From NCBI GenBank assembly GCA_963786765.1, contig CAWBAJ010000010.1:1-64000 (forward strand): a DNA stretch of 64,000 nucleotides, in the 5' to 3' direction. Source of the DNA: DATKNA01 sp963786765 (GTDB lineage Bacteria > Actinomycetota > Actinomycetes > Actinomycetales > Kineosporiaceae). The notes below the pieces were generated by a model. The model was not told the origin of the DNA, did no database searches, and was given only the letters and a program-made list of their open reading frames with translations. This document shows positions 55,508 to 64,000 of the stretch, piece by piece (position 1 is the first letter of the stretch; each line of letters begins with the position of its first letter). The position numbers were made by a program, and so were the translations under genes.

Positions 55508-56287
55508 GTGAGGACTGTGCCCGACCGGACGCCAGCGCCCGAGCGCACCTTCGGTGACGCCCGGCGGGAGAACGCGGGCGAGGCCGGGGCGGGCTTCTCG
55601 CTGCGACTTCTCGGCGGGTTCGACCTGCGTGCCGGCGACCAGATCGTGCCGCTACCCCTGAACGCCCGGCGGCTGCTCGCCCTGCTCGCCGTCCGGGACC
55701 GGCCGATGTCCCGGCCGAGCGTGGCGGAGACGCTGTGGCTCGACATCACCAGCGAACGGGCCGGCGCCAACCTGCGCAGCACGCTGTGGAAGATCGGCCC
55801 GCAACGGGACCGGCTGGTCGCCTGCCTCGGGGCGAGGCTTTGGCTCGCGCCGGACGTCGACGTCGACCTGGTCCGGATCGTCCGGCACGCCAAACGGCTG
55901 ATCGGCCCCGACCCCGAGGTCCGCGTCGATGCCGACGTCGACGAGCTCGCCGCCGACCTGCTGCCCGAGTGGGACGAGGAGTGGCTCACCGACGAACGGG
56001 AGCAGCTGCGGCAACTGCGCGTGCACGCCCTCGAGGCGCTCTGCTGCCGGCTGCGCCAGGGCGGCCGCGACGCGGAGGCGGTGTGCGCCGGCCAGGCCGC
56101 CGTCACGGCCGAGCCGTTGCGTGAGAGCGCACAGGTGGTGCTGATCAACGCCCACCTGGCGGAGGGCAACCTCTTCGAGGCGCGGCGGCAGTACGAGATC
56201 TACCGCCGGCTGCTGTGGAAGAACCTGCGCATCCACCCCTCGCCGCGGGTGGCCTCACTGCTGCTGCCGAAACAGCCGTCTGGATAG
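55508..56287 (+). CDS. BTAD-domain (AfsR/SARP-like) transcriptional regulator
   Basis: About 259 residues from GTG 55508 (weak ribosome site; GTG 55517 possible). An OmpR-type winged helix (L-R-L-L-G-G-F-D-L, then A-R-R-L-L-A-L-L-A, then A-E-T-L-W) is followed by the all-helical bacterial transcriptional activation domain (H-A-L-E-A-L-C-C-R-L, Q-V-V-L-I-N-A-H-L-A-E-G-N, Q-Y-E-I-Y-R-R-L-L). No ATPase domain, so it is a short SARP-like form. It may control the neighbouring peptidase genes or the injection-system operon; this is inference. Confidence 0.8.
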   Translation: MRTVPDRTPAPERTFGDARRENAGEAGAGFSLRLLGGFDLRAGDQIVPLPLNARRLLALLAVRDRPMSRPSVAETLWLDITSERAGANLRSTLWKIGPQRDRLVACLGARLWLAPDVDVDLVRIVRHAKRLIGPDPEVRVDADVDELAADLLPEWDEEWLTDEREQLRQLRVHALEALCCRLRQGGRDAEAVCAGQAAVTAEPLRESAQVVLINAHLAEGNLFEARRQYEIYRRLLWKNLRIHPSPRVASLLLPKQPSG

Positions 56288-56289
56288 GC

Positions 56290-57132
56290 TCATATGCACC
56301 GGGCACGCACGGCCGCACGGACGCGGGGGGAGCCCAAGGCCGTCCAGAGATCGTCGATGGATTCCGGCTGCTGCTGTCCCAGAGCCGCTCGGACCGAGTA
56401 ATCGGTCGGCACCACCCACTTGTCGTGGAGATTCGACCAATAGCCCTCGAGACCCACGTCCCAGCTGAGCCCGGGCAGCCGCACCTGGGCCGACGGCGCA
56501 TAGTCGCACAGTTCGTTCTCCCCCGGATCCGCAGTATTCGGGGAGGGGGTGAGGCGATATCCGGAGGAGCCGTCCGGATCCGTGCAGGCCTCCACGAGCT
56601 CGTGGGTGAAGGCGGCCACCAGGCCGCCACCGCCCCAGATGTTGTCGGCGGTGTTCCCCGAGAGATTCAGGACGGCGCCGAAGTCGTAGTCGTGGCCGCC
56701 GTGCCGGAAGAAGTAGTGGAACCCGCCCGCACTGGTATGTCCGCTGAGAACAGGCTGGGCCTGGCTGCTGATGACGGCCATGTACAACGTCTCCTCACCA
56801 GCGGGGCGAGGGGTCGCATCGATGTCCGCGGCGAGCGCGTCGGTGATGTCCTGGTCGCTGATCAACCGAACGGTCGGCAGGTACTGGCGCGGGTCGGGCC
56901 CGATCTTTCCAATGCTCGCCGGGCCGTCGTGAGCAGCGACGATCTGCGCCAGGCCTATCCCCGGATATTGGACGAGATAGGACATGTACGGTGTGGCCAG
57001 CACCGCGCGGAACGCCGCCTCCGCGTCAGCCCGCGATGGAAGGCCGGCCGGGGTCCAGCCGTCCCCCATGAAGACCAGGACGATCCTGGCCCGCCTGATG
57101 ATCCGTCCGCCGGCCGGCTTGACCGCCTTCAC
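56290..57132 (-). CDS. HELVEA-type putative zinc metallopeptidase
   Basis: About 280 residues from GTG 57132, four bases after the stop of the upstream gene. The motif F-T-H-E-L-V-E-A-C-T-D-P with His177, Glu178 and Glu181 marks a group of actinobacterial proteins that look like zinc peptidases (H-E-L-x-E-A-x-T-D-P). It follows a V-L-N-L-S-G-N segment and precedes an E-N-E-L-C-D-Y segment. No signal peptide. It is co-transcribed with the fibre-like protein. Catalysis is inferred from the motif only. Confidence 0.7.
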   Translation of the reverse strand: MKAVKPAGGRIIRRARIVLVFMGDGWTPAGLPSRADAEAAFRAVLATPYMSYLVQYPGIGLAQIVAAHDGPASIGKIGPDPRQYLPTVRLISDQDITDALAADIDATPRPAGEETLYMAVISSQAQPVLSGHTSAGGFHYFFRHGGHDYDFGAVLNLSGNTADNIWGGGGLVAAFTHELVEACTDPDGSSGYRLTPSPNTADPGENELCDYAPSAQVRLPGLSWDVGLEGYWSNLHDKWVVPTDYSVRAALGQQQPESIDDLWTALGSPRVRAAVRARCI

Positions 57133-57136
57133 GGCC

Positions 57137-58012
57137 CTAGCCCAAGCCGACCAGGACGAGCACACGACCACTGCCCGAGGGGAGCGGCGTCAAGGCTTTC
57201 CCGATGATCGCACCGAAGGCGCGCTGCCCGTCGCTCGCTCGCATCGCATGCCCCTGCCGGGACGAAGTTGTGAGCATGTCCCCGACGCGAATGGCATCTC
57301 CCTGCGCCTCCGCCAGGCACCACGCCTTCCCCACCACCGCGACCGACTGACGACCCGATGCGCCATCGACGCGATCGAGCACGACGCCGGGCCTTCGATC
57401 GCCGAGACCGGAGACGATGCCGGCGACACGGCGATCGTACGGCCGCGAACAGGGCCCCAGCCGTGCTTGCTCGTCGAGGACGACCACGGTGCCTGCAGCC
57501 GTCTCACCGACCATGTCGAACTGCTCGGCCACGTCCGCCCCGGCCATCCGGATGTCACCGGTCACCACGACATCACCCTCGAAATGGCCGGCGAGGCCGT
57601 GCGGGCCCGATCTCGCATGGAATGCCTCGCCCGTCTCGGTCGACGCGTACACGCCGACGCCTTTCGTGCTCAGGCCTTGCACGCCCGTGCCGTTCCCGGC
57701 GATGCCGGCGTTCGCGTCCTCACGTGCTTCACCGTGCACTGCTATCCCTTTGTCAGCCATGGATCGCGCCCATACACCGACCCACGTCGCGCTCTCGCCC
57801 ACGACCCCGGCATTCTTGTCGCTGTGGCCGTAGACCCCCTGGAAGTCGCGGCTCGTTCCGACCACGCCCTTCGAACCGTCGGAATGGCCTTCGATGCCGT
57901 GACCGTGGGGAGCGTAGCCGTAAACAGCCACGCCCCCGGCCGGATCCGTGTTCGAAGCGTCCACAGCGGAGATCTTCGCTTTCGCTGAGGTCGGGGAGAT
58001 CGGAGCGGACAT
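57137..58012 (-). CDS. Glycine-rich fibre-like protein
   Basis: 291 residues from ATG 58012 (AAGGGAGCC upstream). Residues about 20-150 are short beta-solenoid-like repeats (G-H-G-I-E-G-H-S-D, G-V-Y-G-H-S-D, G-V-V-G-E-S, G-I-A-G-N-G). They are followed by a conserved C-terminal domain (G-D-I-R-M-A-G-A-D-V-A-E-Q-F, then G-I-V-S-G, and G-A-I-I-G-K-A-L). Similar layouts occur in trimeric tail fibres and related surface proteins. Divergent from the injection-system operon 328 bases away, so a tail-fibre or cargo role is plausible but unproven. Confidence 0.65.
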   Translation of the reverse strand: MSAPISPTSAKAKISAVDASNTDPAGGVAVYGYAPHGHGIEGHSDGSKGVVGTSRDFQGVYGHSDKNAGVVGESATWVGVWARSMADKGIAVHGEAREDANAGIAGNGTGVQGLSTKGVGVYASTETGEAFHARSGPHGLAGHFEGDVVVTGDIRMAGADVAEQFDMVGETAAGTVVVLDEQARLGPCSRPYDRRVAGIVSGLGDRRPGVVLDRVDGASGRQSVAVVGKAWCLAEAQGDAIRVGDMLTTSSRQGHAMRASDGQRAFGAIIGKALTPLPSGSGRVLVLVGLG

Positions 58013-58340
58013 GGTGGCTCCCTTCGCCGCTGAGGCGACCGTCGGGGTCGAGCGACGCCCTCAGAACCATCTACCCGGGCGAACGGCATGTCAACGGACA
58101 AAGCGGCTCCTGCGCCGCAGGGATTCGCTGTCGGCCCTGATGAATCCAGCGGGGCCTCTTCGCCGGGGCCCGAGGGAAACGTTCCGGAGGCGGTCGGAAG
58201 ACATTGCACTTACATTCCGCTGACGCCGCGGGGACGGCCCGGTGCCGCGCACGCGCACACCACGGAGCACCCGTCGGGCACGGCCGTCGGAGACGGTGGT
58301 GGCCCGGCGCTTCCAGCCGGGTAGGGAGGGGGTGGCCCCG
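58013..58340. other. 328-bp divergent region upstream of the injection-system operon
   Basis: No gene recognised. It separates the leftward fibre/metallopeptidase pair from the rightward operon; a GGGAGGGGG ribosome site at 58324-58332 serves the GTG at 58341. Confidence 0.45.
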
Positions 58341-58943
58341 GTGATCACCGCGATCCGTGCGACGAGCCGGACCCTCGCCGACCGGCTGCAGGCCGAGTTC
58401 GCCGACGACCCGGTCCTGGCCACGTTCTTCCGGGCCCCGGGCACCATGCGGGTGTACCTCAACACGCCCGCCGAGATGAGCAGCAGCCGGGCGGGGCTCT
58501 CGGTCTGGCTCTACCGCGTCGTCCGGGACGACCTGACGCACAACGAGCCGCCGGCCCGGGTCAGCCCGACCGTGACCCGCCGGCACCCGCTCCGCCTGCG
58601 GCTGCACTACCTGCTCTCCCCGATCACCGGCCGGATCCAGGACGACTCCCCCGAGACCGAGCAGGCGATCCTCGGCAAGGCGCTGCAGGTCCTGCACGAC
58701 CACCCGCGCATGAGCGGCTCCGACCTGTCGGGCGAGTTCGCGGGCACCGACACCGTCATCACGTCCCGCTTCGAGCCGCTGACCATCGACGAGCTCGCCC
58801 GGATCTGGGACGCCCTCGACACCTCCTACCGCACCTCGGTCTCGTACGAGGTGACCGTCATCGAGATCGACGACGACACCACCGTGGCGAGCGGCGCCCC
58901 GGTCCGGATCCCGGTGCTGGACACCGGTATCGAGGTCGGCTGA
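58341..58943 (+). CDS. Pvc16/DUF4255 family protein, contractile injection system tail terminator-like
   Basis: 200 residues from GTG 58341. The pattern V-I-T-A-I-R-A-T-S-R-T-L-A at the start, V-Y-L-N-T-P-A, V-W-L-Y-R-V-V-R-D-D, L-H-Y-L-L-S-P-I and Y-E-V-T-V-I-E-I is that of DUF4255 (Afp16/Pvc16) proteins. These cap the tube/sheath of PVC/Afp-type particles and set or seal their end. The next gene starts inside its stop (TGATG). This is the first gene of the operon in the window. Confidence 0.85.
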   Translation: MITAIRATSRTLADRLQAEFADDPVLATFFRAPGTMRVYLNTPAEMSSSRAGLSVWLYRVVRDDLTHNEPPARVSPTVTRRHPLRLRLHYLLSPITGRIQDDSPETEQAILGKALQVLHDHPRMSGSDLSGEFAGTDTVITSRFEPLTIDELARIWDALDTSYRTSVSYEVTVIEIDDDTTVASGAPVRIPVLDTGIEVG

Positions 58944-60103
58944 TGAGCCGGGTCACCGTCGACGACGAGCGGGGTACCCCGCACGTGCTGTCCACGCTCG
59001 GGCCGCGTCCCGCCGGCGACGTCCACCAGGCCGTCGCCGTCCTGCAGACCGTCGACGAGCTGACCGGCCTGCTCGTCGGGCCGGCCGCGGTCAGCACCGC
59101 CCTGACCGGGCTCATGGGCCGGTCGACCGGGCAGGGCGTCGCGGGGCTGACCGGCGTCCCCCGCCGGGTCTTCCCGGACCTCGCGATGCACGCCTACCCG
59201 CTGGACGTCGTCGTGGAGGCCGACGGGTACCTGGCCTGGATGGGGCAGGCCACGCTGGCCGTCCAGCCGGGCTTCCCGCAGACGTTCGTCCCGCTCGACC
59301 TCGGCACGGTCGCCCTGCACCGCCGGCCGGTGGCGGTCGACGTGGTGACGTTCTCGCTGGACCCGCAGGGCCGGCCCCGCCCGCTGCCCGGCACCGCCGT
59401 CCACGTCACGGCGATCTGGCGCCGCACGGAGCTGCTCGTGCAGGCAGGGCAGCCCGCGGCGATGCTGGGCCTTCCGCTGGGCTCGGCCCAGCCGTGGCCC
59501 GCGGGCACCGGCCTGGACGGCGTCAGCCTGGTCCCGGCGGTCGAGCCGGTCCGGCGGCTGACCCGCGGCGCCGGCCCCGGCGACGCCGAAGTGGGAGTGG
59601 ACCGGGCCGGTCAGCTGACCGCCGGCGACCTGGTCGGGCTCGACCTCGCCGACGGCGAGCGCCGCGAGTACCTGCCCGTCGCGGGCCTCACCGGCCCGGT
59701 GGACGTCGACTCCCCCACCGAACTGAACCTGGCGCTGCCGGTGCGGCGCCCCCACGCGGACGGCACCCAGGCCAGCCGCGTACCCGCTCCGCCCCCGGCG
59801 GGACCCGACGCGACGCTGACGGAGCCGGGCGACGCCGGCGACGTCACTGTCTTCGTCGACACGACGGCCCCGTTCGGCGCCGTCGAGGTGCTGCGCGCCC
59901 ACGCCGCGGCCATCACGGACGAGTACGTCGACGCCGTCACCTACCAGGCCGTGAGCGACGCCGACGGCCACGCCCGGCTGCCCGGGCTGTCCCGGGTCGC
60001 CGCCGTCGAGATCACCGCGACGAACGGCGGCCTGAGCGCCGTCGCCCGGGTGACCCCCACCTACCCCGCGCCGGCGACCGCCCTGGCGCTCATCCTGCGC
60101 TGA
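58943..60103 (+). CDS. Injection-system accessory protein sharing a module with the sheath insertion
   Basis: 386 residues, ATG 58943 coupled to the DUF4255 gene. The N-terminal part (about 75-165) has a beta-sandwich look (L-D-V-V-V-E-A-D-G-Y). Residues about 215-278 (L-T-A-G-D-L-V-G-L-D-L-A-D-G, E-Y-L-P-V, A-L-P-V-R-R-P-H-A-D-G) match in layout the repeated modules inserted in the sheath protein. The C-terminal part resembles a CarboxypepD_reg-like Ig fold (V-D-A-V-T-Y-Q-A-V-S-D-A-D-G). Not a known core eCIS component; possibly decorates the particle. Confidence 0.7.
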   Translation: MSRVTVDDERGTPHVLSTLGPRPAGDVHQAVAVLQTVDELTGLLVGPAAVSTALTGLMGRSTGQGVAGLTGVPRRVFPDLAMHAYPLDVVVEADGYLAWMGQATLAVQPGFPQTFVPLDLGTVALHRRPVAVDVVTFSLDPQGRPRPLPGTAVHVTAIWRRTELLVQAGQPAAMLGLPLGSAQPWPAGTGLDGVSLVPAVEPVRRLTRGAGPGDAEVGVDRAGQLTAGDLVGLDLADGERREYLPVAGLTGPVDVDSPTELNLALPVRRPHADGTQASRVPAPPPAGPDATLTEPGDAGDVTVFVDTTAPFGAVEVLRAHAAAITDEYVDAVTYQAVSDADGHARLPGLSRVAAVEITATNGGLSAVARVTPTYPAPATALALILR

Positions 60104-60128
60104 CCCGCGCCGAACGACGGAGGCCCGC

Positions 60129-63100
60129 ATGCCCGAATACCTCTCCCCCGGCGTCTACGTCGAGGAGGTCGACACCGGCTCCAAGCCGATCGAGGGCGTC
60201 AGCACGAGCACCTGCGGCGTGGTCGGCGTCTGCGAGCGCGGGCCGGTGGACGTGCCGGTCCTCGTGACGAGCGCCGGCGAGTACGTGCGCTGGTTCGGCG
60301 GTCTGCTGCGCGCCGACGACTACGGCCCGCACCGGTTCCTTCCGCACGCCATCGACGGCTTCTTCACCAACGGGGGGAAGCGGGTCTACATCGTGCGCGT
60401 GCTGGATCCGGCCGCCACCAAGGCCTCGGGCTCGCTGTTCCACGCCGATCCCGCCGCGGGCCCCGCCTCGGCACTGCTGCGCCCGGCGGGCGAGGGCACG
60501 GGCACGGTGGCCGGCCCGCCGGCCCTGCTCGTGCTGCCGGGCACGGGCTTCGCCGGCGGCGACTGGGTGCGGGTCGGCGACGGCAGCGACGCCGAGTACC
60601 GCCGGATCGACCACACGGACACCGACAGCGTGGGCGTCACGGTCGACCTGCCGCTGGCTCGCTCCCATCCGGCCGGCGAGGACGTGAAGGAGCACACCCG
60701 GGTCGCCGTGAAGACCTTCGCGACCGTGGACGACGCGGCCGCCGGCGCCGGTGCTGTCGTCGTCCAGGGGCCCACCGCGGACGTCACCGGCGGTCTTCCC
60801 GCCGGGACGGTCGTCGAGATCGGCGCCGTGGGGACGGCGGAGTACCGCGTCGTGCTCGAGGCCACGTCGCCGACCGTCGTCAGCAGCACCGACTCCACCG
60901 TCCGGCTCACGCTGGACGCACCGCTGGTGCTGCCGCACGCCGACGCGTCCGCCGTCGTCACGCTGAACCTCACCGCCGCCACGACCACCACCACCGTCGT
61001 CCAGGCCACCGCGGGCACGCCGCTCCTGTTCGTCGCGAACACCCAGGGCGCGTTCTCCGACCGCAGCCACCTCGTCACCGTCGGCGCCGGGGACGCGTCC
61101 GAAGTCCGCCGCGTCGGCGAACGCGACGAGCTCGCCGTCGCTCCGGCGACGGCCGGCGCCCCCGCGGGCTCGCTGGTCGAGGCGGTCACGTTCCCCGGAC
61201 GCGCGCTCGCGACCAACGCCGCGGCGAACGCCACCACGCTGACCTTGCAGCCCGGGGCGTCCGCCGGGCTGGTGCCAGGGCAGCGCGTCGTCCTCGATCC
61301 GGCCGGCAGCCCGCAGACTCTGACGGTCCTGAGCGTGACGGCGGCGACGGACGAGGTGGGGGTGGCGCAGACGCTCACCGCCGCGCACGCGAGTGGGCAG
61401 GCCCTCGTGCCGGTGGCCAAGACCACCACCGCGGCAGTGGTCGCCGGCGGCCGGGTTCTCGCCCTCGACGACCGGATGGGCCTGGCCGAGGGGCGCGTCG
61501 TCAGGGTCGGTGCCGGCGCCGCCGCGCAGCTCGTCACGGTGCTCTCGACGCCGGCGGCGACGGCGGTCGCCCCGGACCCCGGCAACGTGGTCGTCGATCC
61601 CCCGCTCGTCGCCGCGTGGCCCGCGGGGACGGCGGTGGCCCCTCTGCGCGACCCCGTCCCCGTGCCCGGCCGGCAGACCACCGTCCTGGTGCTGGCCGCT
61701 CCCGCCGGCGCCACGGCGCTGCTCGTCAGCGACGGGCACTCGTTCGCGGCGGGCGACACCGCCCGGCTGACCGGCGGGGGCGCCACAGCCTTCCACACCC
61801 TGACGGCCGCGGCCGCCGCGGCTCCTGCGCAGCAGGTGAGCGTGGACCGTCCGCTGGCGCGGGCGCACCCGGCCGGCTCCGTGGTCGTCGAACGCACCCC
61901 GCTCGCCGACGTCCAGGCACTGGACGCCGGCATCTGGGGCAACCGGCTGCGCATCAGCGTCGAACCGGAGATCCCCGGCCAGCTGGTCAGCACGACCCTC
62001 GCCGTGATGGTCAACCCCACCACGATCCGGCTCGCCTCCGCCTCGGGCGTCCAGGCCGGGACGGTGCTCACGCTGTTCGACCCGGTCACCGGCGCGCAGC
62101 TGGGCGACCCCGTGAAGGTCAGCAACCTCAACCGGACGGCCCAGAACACCATCACCCTCGCCGGGACCGGGCTCGGCGCCGCCCAGCAGGTGATCGGGGC
62201 GGTCGTGCAGTCACTGGAGTTCCGGCTCACCGTCCGCCTGCTGCGCCAGCCCGACCCGGCCGTCCCGTCCCGGGACAGCCAGGTGATCGACCTCGAGACC
62301 TTCCGCAGCCTCTCCCTGGACCCCCGGCACAGCAACTACATCGAGAAGGTCATCGGCGCCACCGACGGCCCGGAACGCCGGTGGGACCACCGTCCCGAAG
62401 GAGCCTCGCTCTACGTCAGGGTCAAGGATCTCGCGGCGAGCCCTGCGGACGCCGAAGCCGTGCGGGTCGGTCCGGAAGCCCTGGTCGACGTCCTGCCGGA
62501 CGGGCGCACCGTGCCCGCGCGGCTGCGCCTGGAGCAGGTGCAGGGTGACGACGCCATCGGCTCCATCGGTGACAGCACCTACCTCGGCGCCGACAGCACC
62601 GAACCGGACGACCGGACCGGCCTGTACAGCTTGCAGAACATCGAGGAGATCAGCCTCGTGGCGGTCCCGGGGCAGACCCGGCCCGCCGTCCAGCAGGGCG
62701 TCATCGACCACTGCGAGCTGCTGCGCTACCGGTTCGCGGTCCTCGACGCCGTGCCCGAGCCGGCCGACACCCTCAGCGACGTCCAGAACCAGCGCCAGCA
62801 GTTCGACACCAAGTACGCCGCGATGTACCACCCCTGGCTGTCGATCCCCGATCCCTTCCCCGCCATCCCGGCCCAGGTCCAGGACTATCCCGTTCCGCCC
62901 GCAGGTCACATGCTCGGCGTCTACGCGCGGACCGACGTGGACCGGGGCGTGCACAAGGCGCCCGCCAACGAGGTCGTTCGTGGGATCACGGGCCTGCGCC
63001 GCCGGCTCAACAAGGGCGAGCAGGACATCCTCAACCCCTACCCGGTCAACGTGAACGTGATCCGCGACTTCCGCGAGGACAACCGCGCCATCCGCGCCTT

Positions 63101-63465
63101 CGGCGCCCGGGTCATCACCTCCGACCCCGACTGGAAGTACGTCAACGTCCGCCGGCTGACGATCTTCATCGAGGCCTCGCTCGACCGCGGCCTGCAGTGG
63201 GTGGTGTTCGAGCCCAACGACGACGCGCTGTGGGCCCGGGTGCGTCGCGTCGTGAGCAACTTCCTCACCACGGTGTGGCGCAGCGGCGCCCTCGAGGGCA
63301 CCCGGGTGGAAGAGGCGTACTTCGTCCGCTGCGACCGCACGACGATGACGCAGGCCGACATCGACAACGGCCGGCTGATCATCGTCGTCGGCATCGCCCC
63401 CGTCGAAGCCGGCCGAGTTCGTGATCGTGCGCATCGGCCTGTGGACCGCGCACGCCGACACCTGA
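60129..63465 (+). CDS. Giant contractile tail sheath protein (frameshift in the last 20 codons)
   Basis: About 1,112 residues, versus roughly 350-500 for ordinary sheaths. The N terminus is classical (Y-L-S-P-G-V-Y-V-E-E-V, then G-V-V-G-V-C-E-R-G-P). Residues about 100-590 are an insertion of some six similar modules (G-D-W-V-R-V-G, E-Y-R, L-P-L-A-R-S-H-P-A-G). From about 690 the sheath core resumes (I-E-K-V-I-G-A-T-D-G, then N-P-Y-P-V-N-V-N, D-W-K-Y-V-N-V-R-R-L and W-V-V-F-E-P-N-D). One extra base near 63405 throws off the end; corrected, it closes A-E-F-V-I-V-R-I-G-L-W at 63465. As written it ends at 63473. Confidence 0.88.
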
Positions 63466-63497
63466 CCCGCTGAAGCGACGAGCACCAGGAGCACACG

Positions 63498-63934
63498 ATG
63501 GCCGACCGCCTCGACCCCTTCCGGAACTTCAACTTCCGGCTCGAGATCGACAACCTGACCGTGGCCGCCTTCAGCGAGGCCAGCGGGCTGACCAGTACCG
63601 GCACCGCCACCGACTACCGCACCGGGGTGGACATCCCGCTGGCTCCCCGCAAGCTGGTCGGGCTGCGCAGCTTCGGCCCCATCACCCTCAAGCGCGGAAT
63701 GCTGCACGACTCCTCGCTGTGGGACTGGTACCGCAACATCGCCACCGGCGGGCCGACCGCCGCAACGGCAGCGTGATCCTCATGGACGAGGAGCGCAACG
63801 ACGTCCTGCGGTGGAACTTCGAAGGCGCCTGGCCCAACAAGGTCGAGGGCCCGACGCTGACCGCCACCGGCAACGAGATCGCGCTGGAGAGCCTCGAGCT
63901 CGTCGTCGAGGACATCACGCTCGAGGTCGTGTGA
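63498..63934 (+). CDS. Tail tube protein (gp19-like), one frameshift
   Basis: Corrected length about 145 residues. It starts M-A-D-R-L-D-P-F-R-N-F-N-F-R and contains V-A-A-F-S-E-A-S-G-L, L-K-R-G-M and W-D-W-Y-R-N-I, all typical of T4-gp19/Hcp-like inner-tube proteins of eCIS. One missing base near 63758 causes a stop at 63776; the rest (S-V-I-L-M-D-E-E-R-N, then L-E-S-L-E-L-V-V-E-D-I) follows in the next frame to 63934. It forms the tube inside the sheath. Confidence 0.85.
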
Positions 63935-63935
63935 C

Positions 63936-64000
63936 GTGCTGACGGACCTGCGCACCCCGGGCGTCTACTACCAGGCCGCCGACGCCGGCGGCCCGGAGGT
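63936..64000 (+). CDS. Start of a second sheath-like protein, cut by window edge
   Basis: GTG 63936 is one base after the tube stop. The first codons read L-T-D-L-R-T-P-G-V-Y-Y-Q, the T-P-G-V-Y start typical of sheath subunits. Only about 21 codons are visible. Confidence 0.55.
   Translation, partial: MLTDLRTPGVYYQAADAGGPE

Noticed and set aside
60090..62335. Long open frames on the minus strand over the sheath gene
   Set aside because: Shadows of the high-GC sheath insertion; the plus strand has sheath motifs at both ends and coupled neighbours.

Overview
The window is a high-GC actinobacterial chromosome segment. Supporting signs are the strong G/C third-position bias, families largely confined to Actinobacteria (DUF6247, DUF1918, DUF6174, deazaflavin-dependent nitroreductase, F420-type LLM oxidoreductase, PASTA proteins) and IS256, IS1380, IS630 and IS1634 type elements. 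A Geodermatophilaceae-like soil organism would fit, but this is inference. It is an accessory region: few housekeeping genes, many gene fragments, four insertion-sequence remnants or copies, and an unusual number of single-base frame breaks.

Layout. 1-13.4 kb: the N-terminal half of an IS256 transposase, a truncated ricin-type lectin, a broken methyltransferase, a DUF6247/RelE-like toxin-antitoxin pair, an S1 protease, a 636-bp partial copy of a PQQ-propeller gene next to an Uma2 gene, an IS1634-type element with an 80-bp target duplication, two histidine phosphatases, a truncated regulator, a PASTA protein and an MBL-fold hydrolase. 13.8-21.7 kb: a galactose-oxidase-like protein, an ankyrin protein, an alpha/beta hydrolase, a decayed Otr(A)/TetM-type ribosomal protection GTPase, and a coupled SDR-DksA pair. 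21.9-30.4 kb: an M64 peptidase operon whose peptidase carries seven 56-residue repeats, an LLM oxidoreductase, a low-GC patch with a 45-codon ORF, a hydrolase, and the intact PQQ-propeller lipoprotein. 30.5-46.7 kb: a large BNR/VPS10-like propeller with a stand-alone paralogue of its C-terminal domain, ICMT-like, VOC, leaderless S8 protease, sialidase-like protein, a TetR-tandem nitroreductase pair with a palindromic operator, LiaF-like, Ada-like zinc protein, a PASTA operon and lipoproteins. 46.9-52.1 kb: a papain-like peptidase fused to a seven-bladed propeller, an EEP nuclease, and an IS630 nested in an IS1380 remnant that abuts a second propeller fragment. 52.1-58.0 kb: DUF4190, VOC, a G1-type peptidase, a BTAD regulator, a HELVEA metallopeptidase and a fibre-like protein.

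From 58.3 kb to the right edge a contractile-injection-system (eCIS/phage-tail-like) operon begins: Pvc16/DUF4255 protein, an accessory protein, a giant 1,100-residue sheath protein with an inserted modular region, a tail-tube protein and the start of a second sheath-like protein. The same accessory module occurs in the sheath insertion and in the protein before it. Many secretory-type enzymes in the window (S8, M64, papain-like, G1, galactose oxidase, VPS10-like) have no visible signal peptide. Whether they are connected to the injection system is an open hypothesis.

Reading frames are interrupted by single-base indels in about a dozen recognisable genes, including the conserved sheath and tube genes. 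This suggests indel errors in the assembly, true decay, or both.
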